Positions 1 to 9,822 of a stretch of DNA of 13,417 nt are shown here, piece by piece (within the stretch, counting starts at the first letter, position 1; each line of letters opens with the position of its first letter). Made by a program: the position numbers and the translations under genes. The stretch lies in NCBI GenBank assembly GCA_025349905.2, contig MU625039.1:1-13417 (forward strand), read 5' to 3'. Origin of the DNA: Blastocladiella britannica (lineage: Eukaryota; Blastocladiomycota; Blastocladiomycetes; Blastocladiales; Blastocladiaceae). Below the pieces are notes generated by a model. It searched no databases. It saw only the letters and a list, made by a program, of their open reading frames with translations, and was not told where the DNA came from.

Positions 1-372
1 GCTTGGTTTTTGTGTCGTTTCTTTGGGTCGTCGGCGGAGTGCCAAGTGACGGCCCTGCCCGCGCATTATGTACCATTGAATCCATGGTTGTGCGCCAACG
101 GTGCTGGTGCGTTGCGGTGCTTGCGACGGCCCATTGTGCAAAATCAAGGTGGTCCATGGGTCTTGGCCAACCAGTCAGAAAATCGTCTTCTCGGAGCCCA
201 TTGCAGCAATGCCAAGGCCGACGCGATCAATGCAACAAGGCTCATCAGTCAGAGAAGGAAAGAGTTCCTTTTCTGGAGCTCATTTTTTTTTTCAAACCAT
301 TCCGGGGACGGTGCTGTGCGAAAGAAGATGGCGCGAAGGAAGCCTTGGCGATCGAAAGAGAAAGAATTGTGA
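1..372 (+). CDS. Doubtful 3'-partial open frame at left edge
   Basis: The + frame starting at base 1 is open from the window edge to a TGA at 370-372, about 123 codons, with no ATG needed because it runs off the edge. The first 90 or so codons have a moderate bias to G or C at third positions, which would fit the end of a real gene. They contain several cysteines (around codons 14, 33, 42 and 76). After about base 285 the frame crosses a T run and becomes Lys/Arg-rich with AT-rich DNA, so the genuine part, if any, probably ends or is spliced near there. The other two + frames are also open over much of this stretch, which weakens the case. I recognise no domain. If real, the gene would converge on the ABCA gene. 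It could equally be non-coding GC-rich DNA. Confidence 0.2.
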   Translation, partial: AWFLCRFFGSSAECQVTALPAHYVPLNPWLCANGAGALRCLRRPIVQNQGGPWVLANQSENRLLGAHCSNAKADAINATRLISQRRKEFLFWSSFFFSNHSGDGAVRKKMARRKPWRSKEKEL

Positions 373-532
373 AGAAAAATGGCAGCAGAAAACAATGATA
401 TATTGGATATGATAATGGATCCGACTTCCCACATTATATCAAATCCCACACAATATCAAAAGCCAGAGAACCCCAAATATGGCGTTGAACGGTTTGTAGT
501 TTGAATGTGGTAAACAAAATAAGAAGATCGAT

Positions 533-3500
533 CTATTCGCGGCCCGAGAGCGTGACCCGCAAAAACACGTCCTCGAGCGAGCACGTATCGACAGACCACT
601 CCGAGACGCCCGCCCCACGAGCCTCGGCCGCGACCGCGCGCACCAATGCCGCCAGTGCCGCGCCCGACGACGCATTGGCGGTCGCCGGCGACTGCGGAAT
701 CGAATTGCCACCCAACGTGGACCCAGTGGACGGCGGCCCACCGTTATGATGGTGGTACTGCTCGTCAGGCAGCCGCACGCGCGGAATACAAAACTCGAGC
801 TTGATCTTGTCCGCGAAGGGGGCCGTCACGTCCGTGAGCGTGGTCTCGACCACCTGCGGGATCTGGAACCCGTTGCGGCGGTGGCGGCGAGGGTGATTGG
901 TACCTGAGGCACTCGCGGCGGCGGCCGCTGACATGTCGGCCGACAACGCCTTGGCGGCCTCGACCATGGACGTGACGAGCGTATCGGCCGATCCGAGCGC
1001 CGATGTTGGCCCACCCTCCCCAGTCCCACTGCTTCCGCCGCTACTGCTCGTCTCGCGCGCGGCTACCGCCGCCGCATGCACGTAGCTGGCGTACACGACC
1101 GATGGCAGCGAGGCCACCCATTCGCGGACGTCGGATGCTGCGAGCCGCGCGCACTGGAGCGTGAGCCGCCACGCGTCGCCGTACTTGCGCTTGAGCTCGG
1201 CCGCGGTCCCAATACACTGAATACGGCCATGGGCCATGATAGCGATCCGACGCGACAGGTACTGCACCTCGTTCATGTCGTGCGAGACCAGCAGGAGCGC
1301 CAGTGACCCAGACTCGCGCAACTTTGCCAGTAACTGCCACAGATTGCGCTGGTGGTGCACGTCGAGGGCCGTGGTGGGCTCGTCGGCAATCAGCGTCGTC
1401 GGATTACCCAGCAGTGCGACCGCGAGCGACACGCGCCGCTTCATGCCGCCGCTCAGGGTCTTGGCTGCTTGGGCCATGAATGGTTCCAGGCCCACGAGCT
1501 TGGCTGCTGCCATCGCCACGACGCTCGATACTGCTGGAGAGTAACCCGAGAGCTGCGCGTAGAATTGCAGGTTGCTGAGCACGCTCAGGTCGTCCAGCAG
1601 CACATTGTCTTGCGGGCATAGTCCAAGCCGCCCGTGCGCATCGATGGTCCCGGACGTGGGCCGGGTTTGCTTGGTCACCAAGTTGACAATGTTGGTCTTT
1701 CCGCACCCGGACGGGCCTGTTTTTTTTTTTTTTCGGTTGATGAGCCTATTAAACGACGTATAATATAAGGTGCATAACATACCAAGAAGCCCAAAGCTCT
1801 CGCCATAGTCGATGCCGAGCGAAATATCGTCCAAAACCGGCCGCTTGACCCCGCGGTACCGCTTGGTGACCTTGTTGAGCATAATGACCAGAGGGTTCCG
1901 CGATCCCGGACTCATCGACATAGCCGTGGTTCCAGAGCTCGCTGCAGCTGCCGCGGCGGCGGCCTGCACGCGCTCCTCTTCAAGGTACACCTGGCTGTCG
2001 ATCGAGAGCAAGCTGACCATGGACGTCTGTCGCGAATGGTTTGTGCGCGGGGACATTGGGTGCTGTTGTGGGGGTTCGATGAACACGCGCACCTGCTTGT
2101 CGTTGGTGATGGGCAGCTGGTCCATCTCGGTCACAGGTGTTGACGGGCCAGCAGCTGCATCGGGTGACATTTCCACTGCAAACCCACCATCGGGCGTCGA
2201 CGGCGACATGGGCGCCGACGCATCAATAATCAGTGGAGTTGCCGCAGTGACAGCCAGGATCCCTTTGGACTTGCTGGTGAGCCGGTGCCGGTGCTGCGGG
2301 GCAGTCCGTTCCAGGCTCTCGGCCGACTGCGACCCGACGAGCGCCAGTCGTGACCGGCATGGCATGCACGGGGTGACAATGTTCCACACGGCGCCCACGA
2401 CGCGCGTCCAGGCCACGCCCTGCGCCCAGCACGCGACAATAGCCCCAACGTATGCAGCACACCCGATTCCCGCCAGCCACGCGAACGCGGGTTTTAGCAG
2501 TTCCAAGTCAAATCCTTGCATGACGATGCGCAGCGCAAATGAAATAGCAATTCCCGGGAACGCGAGGTTGCCGGCCGTGAGGGTCATAGGCAGCGACAGC
2601 ACGTCGGCGTACACGCAAAACACGCATGGCAGGGCCACAATCAGCGGTACCAGGTACGACAGGAACTGGGCCATGTCGCGCGACCCGTTGAACAGGGGCA
2701 CGGCGAGCGCTGCGTACAGGAACGACAGGCCAATGATGCTGTGGGTGGCGAGGACCAGCGTCACAAATAAGCGAGAGAAGCTGATGAGTGGGTACAGGAG
2801 CCCGAGGGTGACTCCGAGCACCAGCAGGAACGGTACCGCGTAGATCATGCAGTACAGGTAGTGCGATGCCCAGTATGCGTTCAGCGACAAACCGTTCACC
2901 CGGTAAAAATCAAGGTACTGCCCGTGCTCGGCCAGTGGCACCAGGATGAACATGGTGAAAAACAGCCATCTGGTTTTTTAATGCCATTCAGTAAGTGCAG
3001 CTAAAACGTAAAAAATGTGAACGACGTACAAAAGAACAGACACCAAAGCATTCATGAGCATTTCGTTCCGGGTCGAGAACTGCAAGTCCGGCACGGTCGC
3101 GAAATCGCTGAAAATGACGGCGCCAGGTCCAATCGCCGACCGAGCCAGCGATGTCATGGCTGACGAGATCATGTGTCGGACGGGGCCGTCCAAGAGCCAC
3201 AGACCCTCGTTCTGGTACCGGGCACTGTCGATGAGCGCCATAGGCCATCCGTCCTGCTCCGTCAGCGGGGGTAAGCCCGGAATCGCTGGGGCCGAGGGCG
3301 AGACCAGTTGTGGGGCGGCGGGTCCCATGGCCCACCCGGACGGTGCCACGCCAAACACGCGGCACGTTGTCGTGTTGAAGTTGGTCGGGGTGTTGACCGG
3401 GAACATGGACCCGACCAGTGGGTACGGCGACGTTTGCCAGTACCGCAAGTCAAACTGGACGCGCTTGCTATTTGTAGAGGCATTCTTGGACGGCAGTTGA

Positions 3501-6500
3501 ATCACGTCATCCGACGTCTCGACCTGTAGCGCAAAGTCTGGGTAGTTGAGAAGAAAGTCGAGCTCGGTGATGTTCATGTCCTGCATATATGGTAGCGGCC
3601 CCGCAATCATGGCGAGCGGCAAGCACGAGGGTGGGTAAATGCGCTTGGCCTCGGCGAAAGTCCTAGGCGTAGCGGCACTGACATTAAGCTGCCTCGCGGC
3701 AATAAACTTGACCCAGTCGTCCAACCGGGTTTCCTGGAAGGAGACGAGCCGCGGGCGCTGCAAAACAATGTTGGGCACTCGGTCGATCGAGCCCCTGTAG
3801 TCAATAATCTGCGCCATGGCCGAAATGTTGATTCCTGCGCCCATGAGCTCCACTGTGGTTTGCTGCATGACGCCGTCCTGCCAGGTGGGCGGCACGCGTG
3901 CCCAGATCCGCGGCGGCGCCGACTGCACGCTCTGGTACCGCGTCTGCTTCATGGGCGCGTAGTCGGGCACCGAGCACAGGTTGGACGCCGATGGGATGCA
4001 CATTGCGAGCCGCTTTCGAAGTGCCGCCTTGTACGGTGCAATGTCGCATGTCGGCTGCCCCGTTGTGAAGCTCTTGAGCGAGTACGGTGCGGGCGGGCCG
4101 CTAGTGGCATTGGCGGCGGGGGAGCACACGCCCTTGGCGTCCAGCGACACCAACACCGACAGCCCCGCCATCACTGCCGCAAACAGCACCAGGAACAGCA
4201 CGTTGTGCTTGACTTGGCGCAGCTGCAGCCGCAAGTTTTTGCGAAGCATGCCCAGCACCTGGTTAGCGAGAATGACGGCCCACGCGAACGGTCCTCGTGG
4301 CAGCGGCGGCATGAGTTGTAGAGTCCGGCCCATTTCCTCCTCGGCGCCGTCGGTATGCATTTCCGAGAGCAGCGCGGTCGAGAACGAGTGCACCATGGTC
4401 CCCGGTTGTGGCGGCAAGTACGATTCGAGCGACGTGTGGAGTTCCCAGTCCGAGACAGGTGGGGTTTCGAGGAACCGTGCGATATGCGGGAAATCGGGCC
4501 GCGAGACCGAAATCAGGGCCGTGGTGGCCGAAATCACCTTGCACTCTTGCACCAGCGCCCGCGGGAAGTGCGTCTGCGCCTGCGCGGCCTTGGGAAGCGT
4601 GACGAGGATCTGGACGGCCGCTTGCTCGTTGCGCAGCTCCATGAGGTTGCGGTGTAGGACGACACGTCCGCCTGGGGCCGCAAGAACCACCACCTCGTCC
4701 GACAAAGCCTGGATCTCTTGCGCCGAGTGCGATGTGAGCAGTACTGCCACGCCGCGCGATTTCAGGCTAGCCACGATTTCCCACACGTGCCGGCGCTGCA
4801 CCGGGTCCAATCCGTTGCTTACTGTCATCGATTTCCATTAAAGGTGACTTTTCGGGCCAATAAAAAAAAAAGTTTAAGAAAAAGTACCCTCGTCAAGGAC
4901 CACAAGGTCCGGCGACCCGATACACGCGCCGAGAATCGACAACCGCCTGCGCATCCCTCCGCTGTACTTGCCGAGCTGCACATCAGCCTTTTGCGAGAGC
5001 GACACGGACGCTAGCATCGTGGACAAGTACGCGTCCATGTCGCGGCGCGGAATCCCGCGGAACCGAGCCCACAGCGACAAGTGCTGGCGAGCAGTCAATG
5101 CCGGAATCACCACGTCGGCCTGCGGACAGACGCCCATCATGGCGCGAGCGGCTCGGGACCCCAGCGGCGCGCCAAAGACGTGTCCGCGGCCGCCCGACGC
5201 GTGGGCCGACCCGTTCAACACGTCCAGCAGCGTCGATTTGCCCGACCCATTGTGCCCGAGGAGGCCGTTGCACACTCCGCGCTCGAGTTTGAGCGACACG
5301 CCCGTCAGGATCTTGACCCTTGCGGGTTTGCGGCACCGCAGCCAGTCCAGGGCCCAGCTATTGGGGGACGGAAACGATTGCTTGATCCCCACCAGTTCCA
5401 CGCGGTCGCGACTCCCACCGGCCGGGACTGTACCGCCGATAGAAATCCCCCAGTATGAGGGCAACAGCATGAAGTACCACGGAAGGCACCAGTGGTGCGA
5501 CTTGCCCGTAATCTGGTTGGCGTACCATGAGAGCATCAGGCTGACGAGTATCAGTCCCGCCATTGCCGTCAGCGCCGATGCCGCCACCGATGTTTTTGGA
5601 GACTGGAAGGCCAAGTCCAGCGGAAATGAATAGTTGTAAGTGGTGGGGACGTGCGCCAGGGACGTCAGGCTGGCCGTGATCATGGCCGACGTGGAGTTGA
5701 CTGACGTGGACGTCCCATTCGCAGCGGTGGCCGGTCCCAGCCACGTATAATCCAGCGCAACCCCAAGCGCGCGGCCGAGCTGAAAGAAGGGCATCAGCGA
5801 CAGCAGGTAAAACGCCACCAGGGACCCAGTCGAGTCGGCATTGGCGACAATGCGGTCCCACCAGGGTACGATGGTGGCCTTGATGAACAGCTGGTTGAGG
5901 TCGGTGATGCTCAGAATAAACGGCAGCAGTGCCGCCAGCGCCAGAATCATGACGGTGACCACGGACGTGGTATAGGGAGACGATGATGTGGCCACCGACA
6001 GGAGCGCGCCAACCAGCGTCATGCTGACGCCGTACAGAAACAGCACCAGGAACAAGTACCCGGGCCCCATCAAGTTGACGGGCGGGTAGTTGGCGAGCGT
6101 GCCCGGAAGCAGTGCGAGGGCAGCCGCCACGGCATTGACAATCACCGCCACTAGCGCAATTGCGACCCAGTACGCCGACTCGAACAGGTTCATTTGCCGT
6201 AAGGTGCCAAGCATCCCACCAAACTTGTCCTGCCCGAGGCTGTTGCCAATGAGCAGCACTGAAGGGAACGCGCCGACCGCCAGCAACACCACCAGCACGA
6301 TATTGGCCGCGTAGTGCGACAGAATCGCCATGGCGTTTTGGGTGGAGGTATTGATTTGCGACTGCTCGACGGCCGTGTCTGAAAGGAGCGCGTCCTGGTC
6401 CACGGCCATGCCGTTATTGAGCACCGTGGAGTTGGGCCCACCTGGGTCGGTCCAGTCCCGCGTGCCGGCGGGGACGGGCACTTGTGTAAAGGTCCCCAGC

Positions 6501-8318
6501 GTAAACTTGGTTTCGTGGCGGATCCCTGAGCGCACATTGATGATGGCCGTGTCCAGGACCTGCTTGACGGCCAGCATGGTGCCCTTGGAGATGCCGTAGT
6601 CGCGTGGGATTTGCGGGTCAAAGTACGCGCCCACCGCGTTGCCCGCGCCCTCGGCCAGCGTGTACCAAGTGCCGTTGGTGGCGGCGGCGGCGGCAGTGGC
6701 GTTGGCAGGTGTAGTGCCGTTGAAGGTGTTGAACTGGACCAAGTAGTGGCGAGGGCGCCGTTGCAAGGCCATGTTGCGCGCATAGTAGTCGTTGAGCAAG
6801 TCGTCGGTGGTCGAGTATCCCCAGACGTCTTTTCCCGGGTCCAAGTTGGCGAGGCGCGCCATTTCGGACATGATCCCCGAATGGTACGTGTCGTTGGGCG
6901 AGAAGGCGACGGCCACGCGGCAGTAAAATCCGGATGCCGGGCATGGAGGGAGCACGAGCGTCAGGGGTGCCGATGCATTAAGCCCCACAGCACTTGGGAA
7001 CACAGCCTTGGCGAGTGTAGCCGACAGGAACTGGAACATGACGGCCGATCCCCAGACCGCGAGCATGGGTCCAATGAGCGCCAGCACCAGCAGCAGCGGG
7101 GTCCCGTGCATGGCGATCTGGAACGCCTTGCGCACCAGCGCGTCGAGCTGCATGGCCCAGGCCGCGACTGGGTGGTTGACGAGCGACGGCGGCTTGTACG
7201 CGACAAACGACGACCGGATCCCGTCGCGCTTGGCGCGTCGAATCGATCCGGGCACGATCCCCGCTGCCCGCAGCGACTCGCGCAATGCCGTGAGCGCTGC
7301 GGCCGCGGCTGTGGATGGAGACCGCCGGTGGCCGGTCCCTGGCGATGGCCGTGCGCCTGACGTGGTGCGCGAGTGGCGCATGTATGTGGTGCTGTCATTG
7401 GCTGCTGATGCTGGAGACGATGCTGCTGCATCTGCCGCGTCTGTAGCGCCACTTCGAGCAGCTGCGGCCGTTGCGGCACCATACGAGAAACTTCCACGAG
7501 CCCCACTCCCTCTTTCCAGATCAGCGGGGTGACTGCCAGCCCGGGCATGTGCGCGGGCCGAGGCTGCAGCGGTGCCGCCCAAGCTCTCCGATCCGTTCCC
7601 AACACTGCTCATGGCGCCTACGATCCACTGCACGGGCCACATGCGACGAGCCGGACGAGCAGGGTCGTCAGGGAACAACCGGCGAACTAGGGGGACAGGT
7701 CCCGGTTCGCGCGATGTGGGCTGCTGCTGTTGTGCTGTTTTGTCCAGTCCGGACGGCGAAGAAATGTGATGGAGACGCGATGCCGGAAGACTGCCACCGC
7801 CGTTGGGACTGGCGACTTCCGAAGCCAGTGCGGATGGCCGTGTGAGACCGCCAGTACCACGAAGGGCATGCATTGCTGCCGACGAAGGTGCCCATGAGCG
7901 CGAGTGAGCATGTTGCGGACTTCGGGGAGTCGGGACCACGGCCTGCGGCGGAGATGGAGAAGATGCTTCCCAGGCGCGGACGATCGGCGGTGTTGCTGGT
8001 GGCGGTGGTGTGGATGGCGATGATGGACTGGTAGTTGCGGAGAAAGTGGCCAAGTATTCGGGATTGCCCACGTCGGGGGATGAGACGTGGATGCGCAGGA
8101 TCGGCGGGCGAGTCGAATCCGCGTTAGAAGCGGTGACTGGACGCGGTGCGCGGATGGGTGCCGGCGGCAGGGCGGGGTCGGGCTGTTATTCGTATTACAG
8201 AAGTGTGAGAAGATCCTGCTCATTTATATAAGCGGATTGGAAGTCTGTATACCAGATCCAGAGCAGGCGTGGACCGGCGCTGGGGCCGCAGAGGGGCGGG
8301 AGGAAGGTCGCGATCCAT
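533..8318 (-). CDS. Full-size ABCA-subfamily ABC transporter (spliced, 2507 aa)
   Basis: Exons on the minus strand are 8318-8253, 8182-4888, 4821-3030, 2969-1783 and 1716-533. They sum to 7524 nt, an exact multiple of three ending in TAG. Residues 1 to about 370 are Ser/Pro/Ala-rich and look disordered. TM1 is near 382-409, followed by a large outer loop (to about 648) with seven N-x-S/T sequons, then a TM cluster to about 909. NBD1 has Walker A GHNGSGKST (998-1006), Q-loop Q1043, signature YSGGM (1095-1099), Walker B LVVLDE (1115-1120) and H1152. TMD2 starts near 1327 with a second large loop. NBD2 has Walker A GPSGCGKTN (2114-2122), Q2149, LSGGM (2201-2205), IADE (2223-2226) and H2259. The C-terminus holds CSLEDVFLRVT, typical of ABCA ends. 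The family moves lipids, sterols or other hydrophobic substrates across membranes using ATP; the substrate here is unknown. All catalytic residues are present in both NBDs. The start at 8318 has A at -3 and G at +4, and splicing it in phase 0 joins the open frame exactly at an acceptor. An in-frame ATG at 8480 (poor context) or a start at 7873 are alternatives. Confidence 0.93.
1717..1782 (-). other. ABCA intron 4 (66 nt), inside Walker A of NBD2
   Basis: It starts GTATGT and ends in a run of 14 A followed by CAG. Splicing in phase 1 joins SFGLLG to PSGCGKT and creates a perfect Walker A. The intron is a multiple of three and has no stop in frame, so an unspliced reading gives an artificial 22-residue insertion; it must not be annotated as coding. 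Confidence 0.95.
2970..3029 (-). other. ABCA intron 3 (60 nt), in TMD2
   Basis: It starts GTACGT and ends ACCAG, with TTACTGAAT as a plausible branch region. Splicing (phase 2, TT|A) joins VSVLL to WLFFTMFILVPLA and restores one continuous membrane helix. Retention would stop translation at a TAA inside the intron. Confidence 0.92.
4822..4887 (-). other. ABCA intron 2 (66 nt), after Walker B of NBD1
   Basis: It starts GTACTT and ends GACAG. Unspliced, the frame stops at a TAA nine bases into the intron, just after the Walker B LVVLDE. Splicing in phase 1 gives DEVSNGLDP followed by RRHVW, the usual D-loop continuation in ABCA proteins. Confidence 0.93.
8183..8252 (-). other. ABCA intron 1 (70 nt)
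   Basis: It begins GTATAC and ends AATAACAG, with a pyrimidine-rich stretch (CTTCTCACACTTCT) before the acceptor. The transporter frame is open upstream only as far as this acceptor, and the in-frame TAA at 8188-8186 lies inside the intron. The upstream exon ends in phase 0 at 8253 and begins with an ATG in good context. A competing model, ATG 8223 with a 62-nt GC-rich intron at 8198-8137, also keeps frame but its intron is compositionally unlike the others. Confidence 0.75.
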
Positions 8319-8490
8319 AATATTGAAATAAAATGCAGATATTTTGAAATTGAATGAATTGAAATGAATATGGATTGAATCGGCCAAGAAGGGAGAAGTA
8401 AAAAGTATTTGGCGAGAAGTATCGCGTCGGATGAGAATGAGAGAAAGAAGTCGGATTTCCCAACCTCCAAATGTCCGCATGGGAATAGGG

Positions 8491-8504
8491 GGCTAAATTT
8501 AGCC
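8491..8504. promoter_or_regulatory. Perfect 14-bp palindrome GGCTAAATTTAGCC
   Basis: The 14 bases read identically on both strands. The site lies about 175 bp from the ABCA start and 390 bp from the opposite gene. A symmetric site of this size fits a dimeric transcription factor, but no specific factor can be named from the sequence. Confidence 0.4.
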
Positions 8505-8807
8505 ACTAATCCACTTTCCTTATCTTGATGAAGCAAATGCAACGGATAACAGGATCCCATCGCGCAACACCATTTCACAATTGCACGCGCGAGTGGCACC
8601 CCTCCGCCGTCGTTCGTCGTCGGCCCTCGCCGTCGCGCTCTTTCGAATCAGAAAAAAATTATATAGGTGCGAACGAGAGCACCGCTTCCCAACGTTCAAC
8701 CACATAGCTGCAGTCCCCTGGTTTGTCACTCGTGAGTGCACAGACACCGAACTGGACTTGCACCGCAACGCACTGCACCATTGCACCACTTGCACAACTG
8801 CGCTCCC

Positions 8808-8827
8808 ATATAAAATTCTTATATATA
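8808..8827 (+). promoter_or_regulatory. TATA-like box(es) for the 214-aa gene
   Basis: ATATAAAA at 8808-8815 and ATATATA at 8821-8827 lie 66-85 bp upstream of the ATG at 8893. They are followed by a C- and CA-rich leader with no other ATG, an arrangement often seen at fungal genes. The transcription start is inferred, not seen. Confidence 0.5.
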
Positions 8828-8892
8828 CTTGACGCGCGACGTGCCTACTTTGCACTCACCGCACTTCAACACTCCAACTCCCTTCAATTGCA

Positions 8893-9537
8893 ATGCACCA
8901 ACACCAACCACAAGCAACCGTCATGAAGCTCATCCACCAGCACCTTCCATCCTCGCCCATCTCCACCACGAAAATCGCACATTCTGCAAAGACAACAACA
9001 ACTCAATGGGCTGCCACGCCACCGCCGTCGCCACCGTCGCCCTCTCCGCGCCTGATCGACGCCCTTCTTCCAGTGGAATCCGCTCTTCCAGTAGTAGCGC
9101 CCGCAGTCGATGCTGATGCCCTTGTCCAACCATCTTCGACAACGGTGCTGCCTCCATCTCCCGCTTTGTCCGTGACCGCCGCCCCTTCCACGGCCGATTC
9201 CATGGATTCAGAGTGGCAGCAACCCCAACAAAGACCTCGGCGCTCAGTGTCGTTTGCGCCTGAGCCAGAGCACTCGGTGCACGAGGCGCACGCGGCCGAC
9301 GAGTACGAGCGCGCAGACCCGGCTGACGCGTTTCCGATCCGGCTCAAGTTTGCCGATGTGGCGGCGCTGATGGCGTTGCGGTCGCTGATGCGGAGACAGC
9401 ATGCGCGTGCTGGTGGGTCGGTTGGAGAGGCCGTGACGTGCCCGTGTACTGCGTGCGGATCACCAGTGGAGGGAATTGAAATGATCACCAATCTGTTGCC
9501 GCCGACACTGGACGAGATGGAGGAGAATGGGTGGTAA
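8893..9537 (+). CDS. Unrecognised 214-aa protein with RVxF-like and CPCxxC motifs
   Basis: This is an intronless frame from the first ATG after the TATA-like box to TAA. An internal ATG at 8923 (M11) could also serve. I do not recognise the family. Residues 1-20 are His/Gln-rich. Residues 21-115 are Pro/Ser/Thr/Ala-rich and probably disordered, including a PPPSPPSPSP stretch. At 116-121 is RRSVSF, which fits the R-x-V-x-F consensus for docking to protein phosphatase 1, followed by acidic DEYER at 136-140. Residues 147-170 look helical (FPIRLKFADVAALMALRSLM). A CPCTAC motif lies at 183-188, and the end is Glu-rich (EMEENGW). There are no membrane segments and no signal peptide. The cysteines might bind a metal or form disulfides, but there are too few for a standard zinc finger in one chain. 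The gene is divergent from the ABCA gene and convergent with the gene to its right. Confidence 0.7.
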   Translation: MHQHQPQATVMKLIHQHLPSSPISTTKIAHSAKTTTTQWAATPPPSPPSPSPRLIDALLPVESALPVVAPAVDADALVQPSSTTVLPPSPALSVTAAPSTADSMDSEWQQPQQRPRRSVSFAPEPEHSVHEAHAADEYERADPADAFPIRLKFADVAALMALRSLMRRQHARAGGSVGEAVTCPCTACGSPVEGIEMITNLLPPTLDEMEENGW

Positions 9538-9822
9538 ATTATTCCTCCTAGTTCTGGTTGGAGTCCCCCTCTCGTGTACCATATCTTCTTGCTCTTCTGC
9601 GATCCTTCTTACCCTCCACAGGCAATGCCGTGATCCTACGTTTCTACTCCCCTCACATACCCAACCCACCCCGCTCGTCTTTCCTTACCTCATTTCATTT
9701 CATTTCATTTTGCTCGCCTCCACAACCTTTTCCCTTTCCTCCACCTTCATTGCATGGACATTCAAATACAATATATATACGATACGAAATTACATTTTTG
9801 ATTGACTCCCTATGGAACTCCC
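9538..9822. other. Convergent 3' intergenic region
   Basis: This is 285 bp between two facing stop codons. The + strand is pyrimidine-rich (C and T runs) from 9541 to 9760, then AT-rich with a tATATATA tract near 9772. There is no clear AATAAA on either strand. The region must hold both 3' ends. Confidence 0.5.
9691..9710 (+). repeat. (CATTT)4 pentanucleotide tandem repeat
   Basis: Four perfect copies of CATTT lie in the 3' region between the convergent genes. It is a short microsatellite, probably without function. Confidence 0.9.

Larger units (their letters stand above)
8319..8892. promoter_or_regulatory. Divergent intergenic promoter region (574 bp)
   Basis: This stretch separates the ABCA start codon (minus) from the start codon of the 214-aa gene (plus). 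It is AT-rich near 8318-8420 with repeated TTGAA/GAAT words, and near 8386-8462 the minus strand is pyrimidine-rich, as in a leader. It holds a 14-bp perfect palindrome at 8491-8504, TATA-like sequences at 8808-8827 facing right, and TATATAAT on the minus strand at 8658-8665 facing left. The open frames here (for example minus 8195-8599) look like chance. Confidence 0.55.

Noticed and set aside
1812..2843. 343-codon open frame on the + strand
   Set aside because: It lies antisense to TMD2-NBD2 of the transporter, whose motifs are unmistakable; it is a GC-rich shadow frame with no recognisable domain.
3981..4841. 286-codon open frame on the + strand
   Set aside because: Antisense to the transporter NBD1/TMD2 exon and crosses its intron; no own motifs.
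6611..7360. 249-codon + frame rich in Arg, Gly and His
   Set aside because: Shadow of the N-terminal and first-loop coding sequence; composition is what reverse reading of Ala/Ser/Pro codons gives.
533..8071. Reading the transporter as three separate half genes or a broken pseudogene
   Set aside because: The breaks coincide with GT...AG introns of 60-66 nt that restore Walker B, a TM helix and Walker A exactly, so the gene is intact.
8137..8223. ATG at 8223 as transporter start with a 62-nt intron
   Set aside because: It keeps frame, but the intron would be GC-rich, the ATG has T at -3 and sits inside a TATATAA stretch that is better explained as part of the AT-rich intron 1.
8195..8599. 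134-codon hydrophobic minus frame in the divergent promoter
   Set aside because: AT-rich, overlaps the transporter leader, first exon and intron, and shows no start context or family signal.
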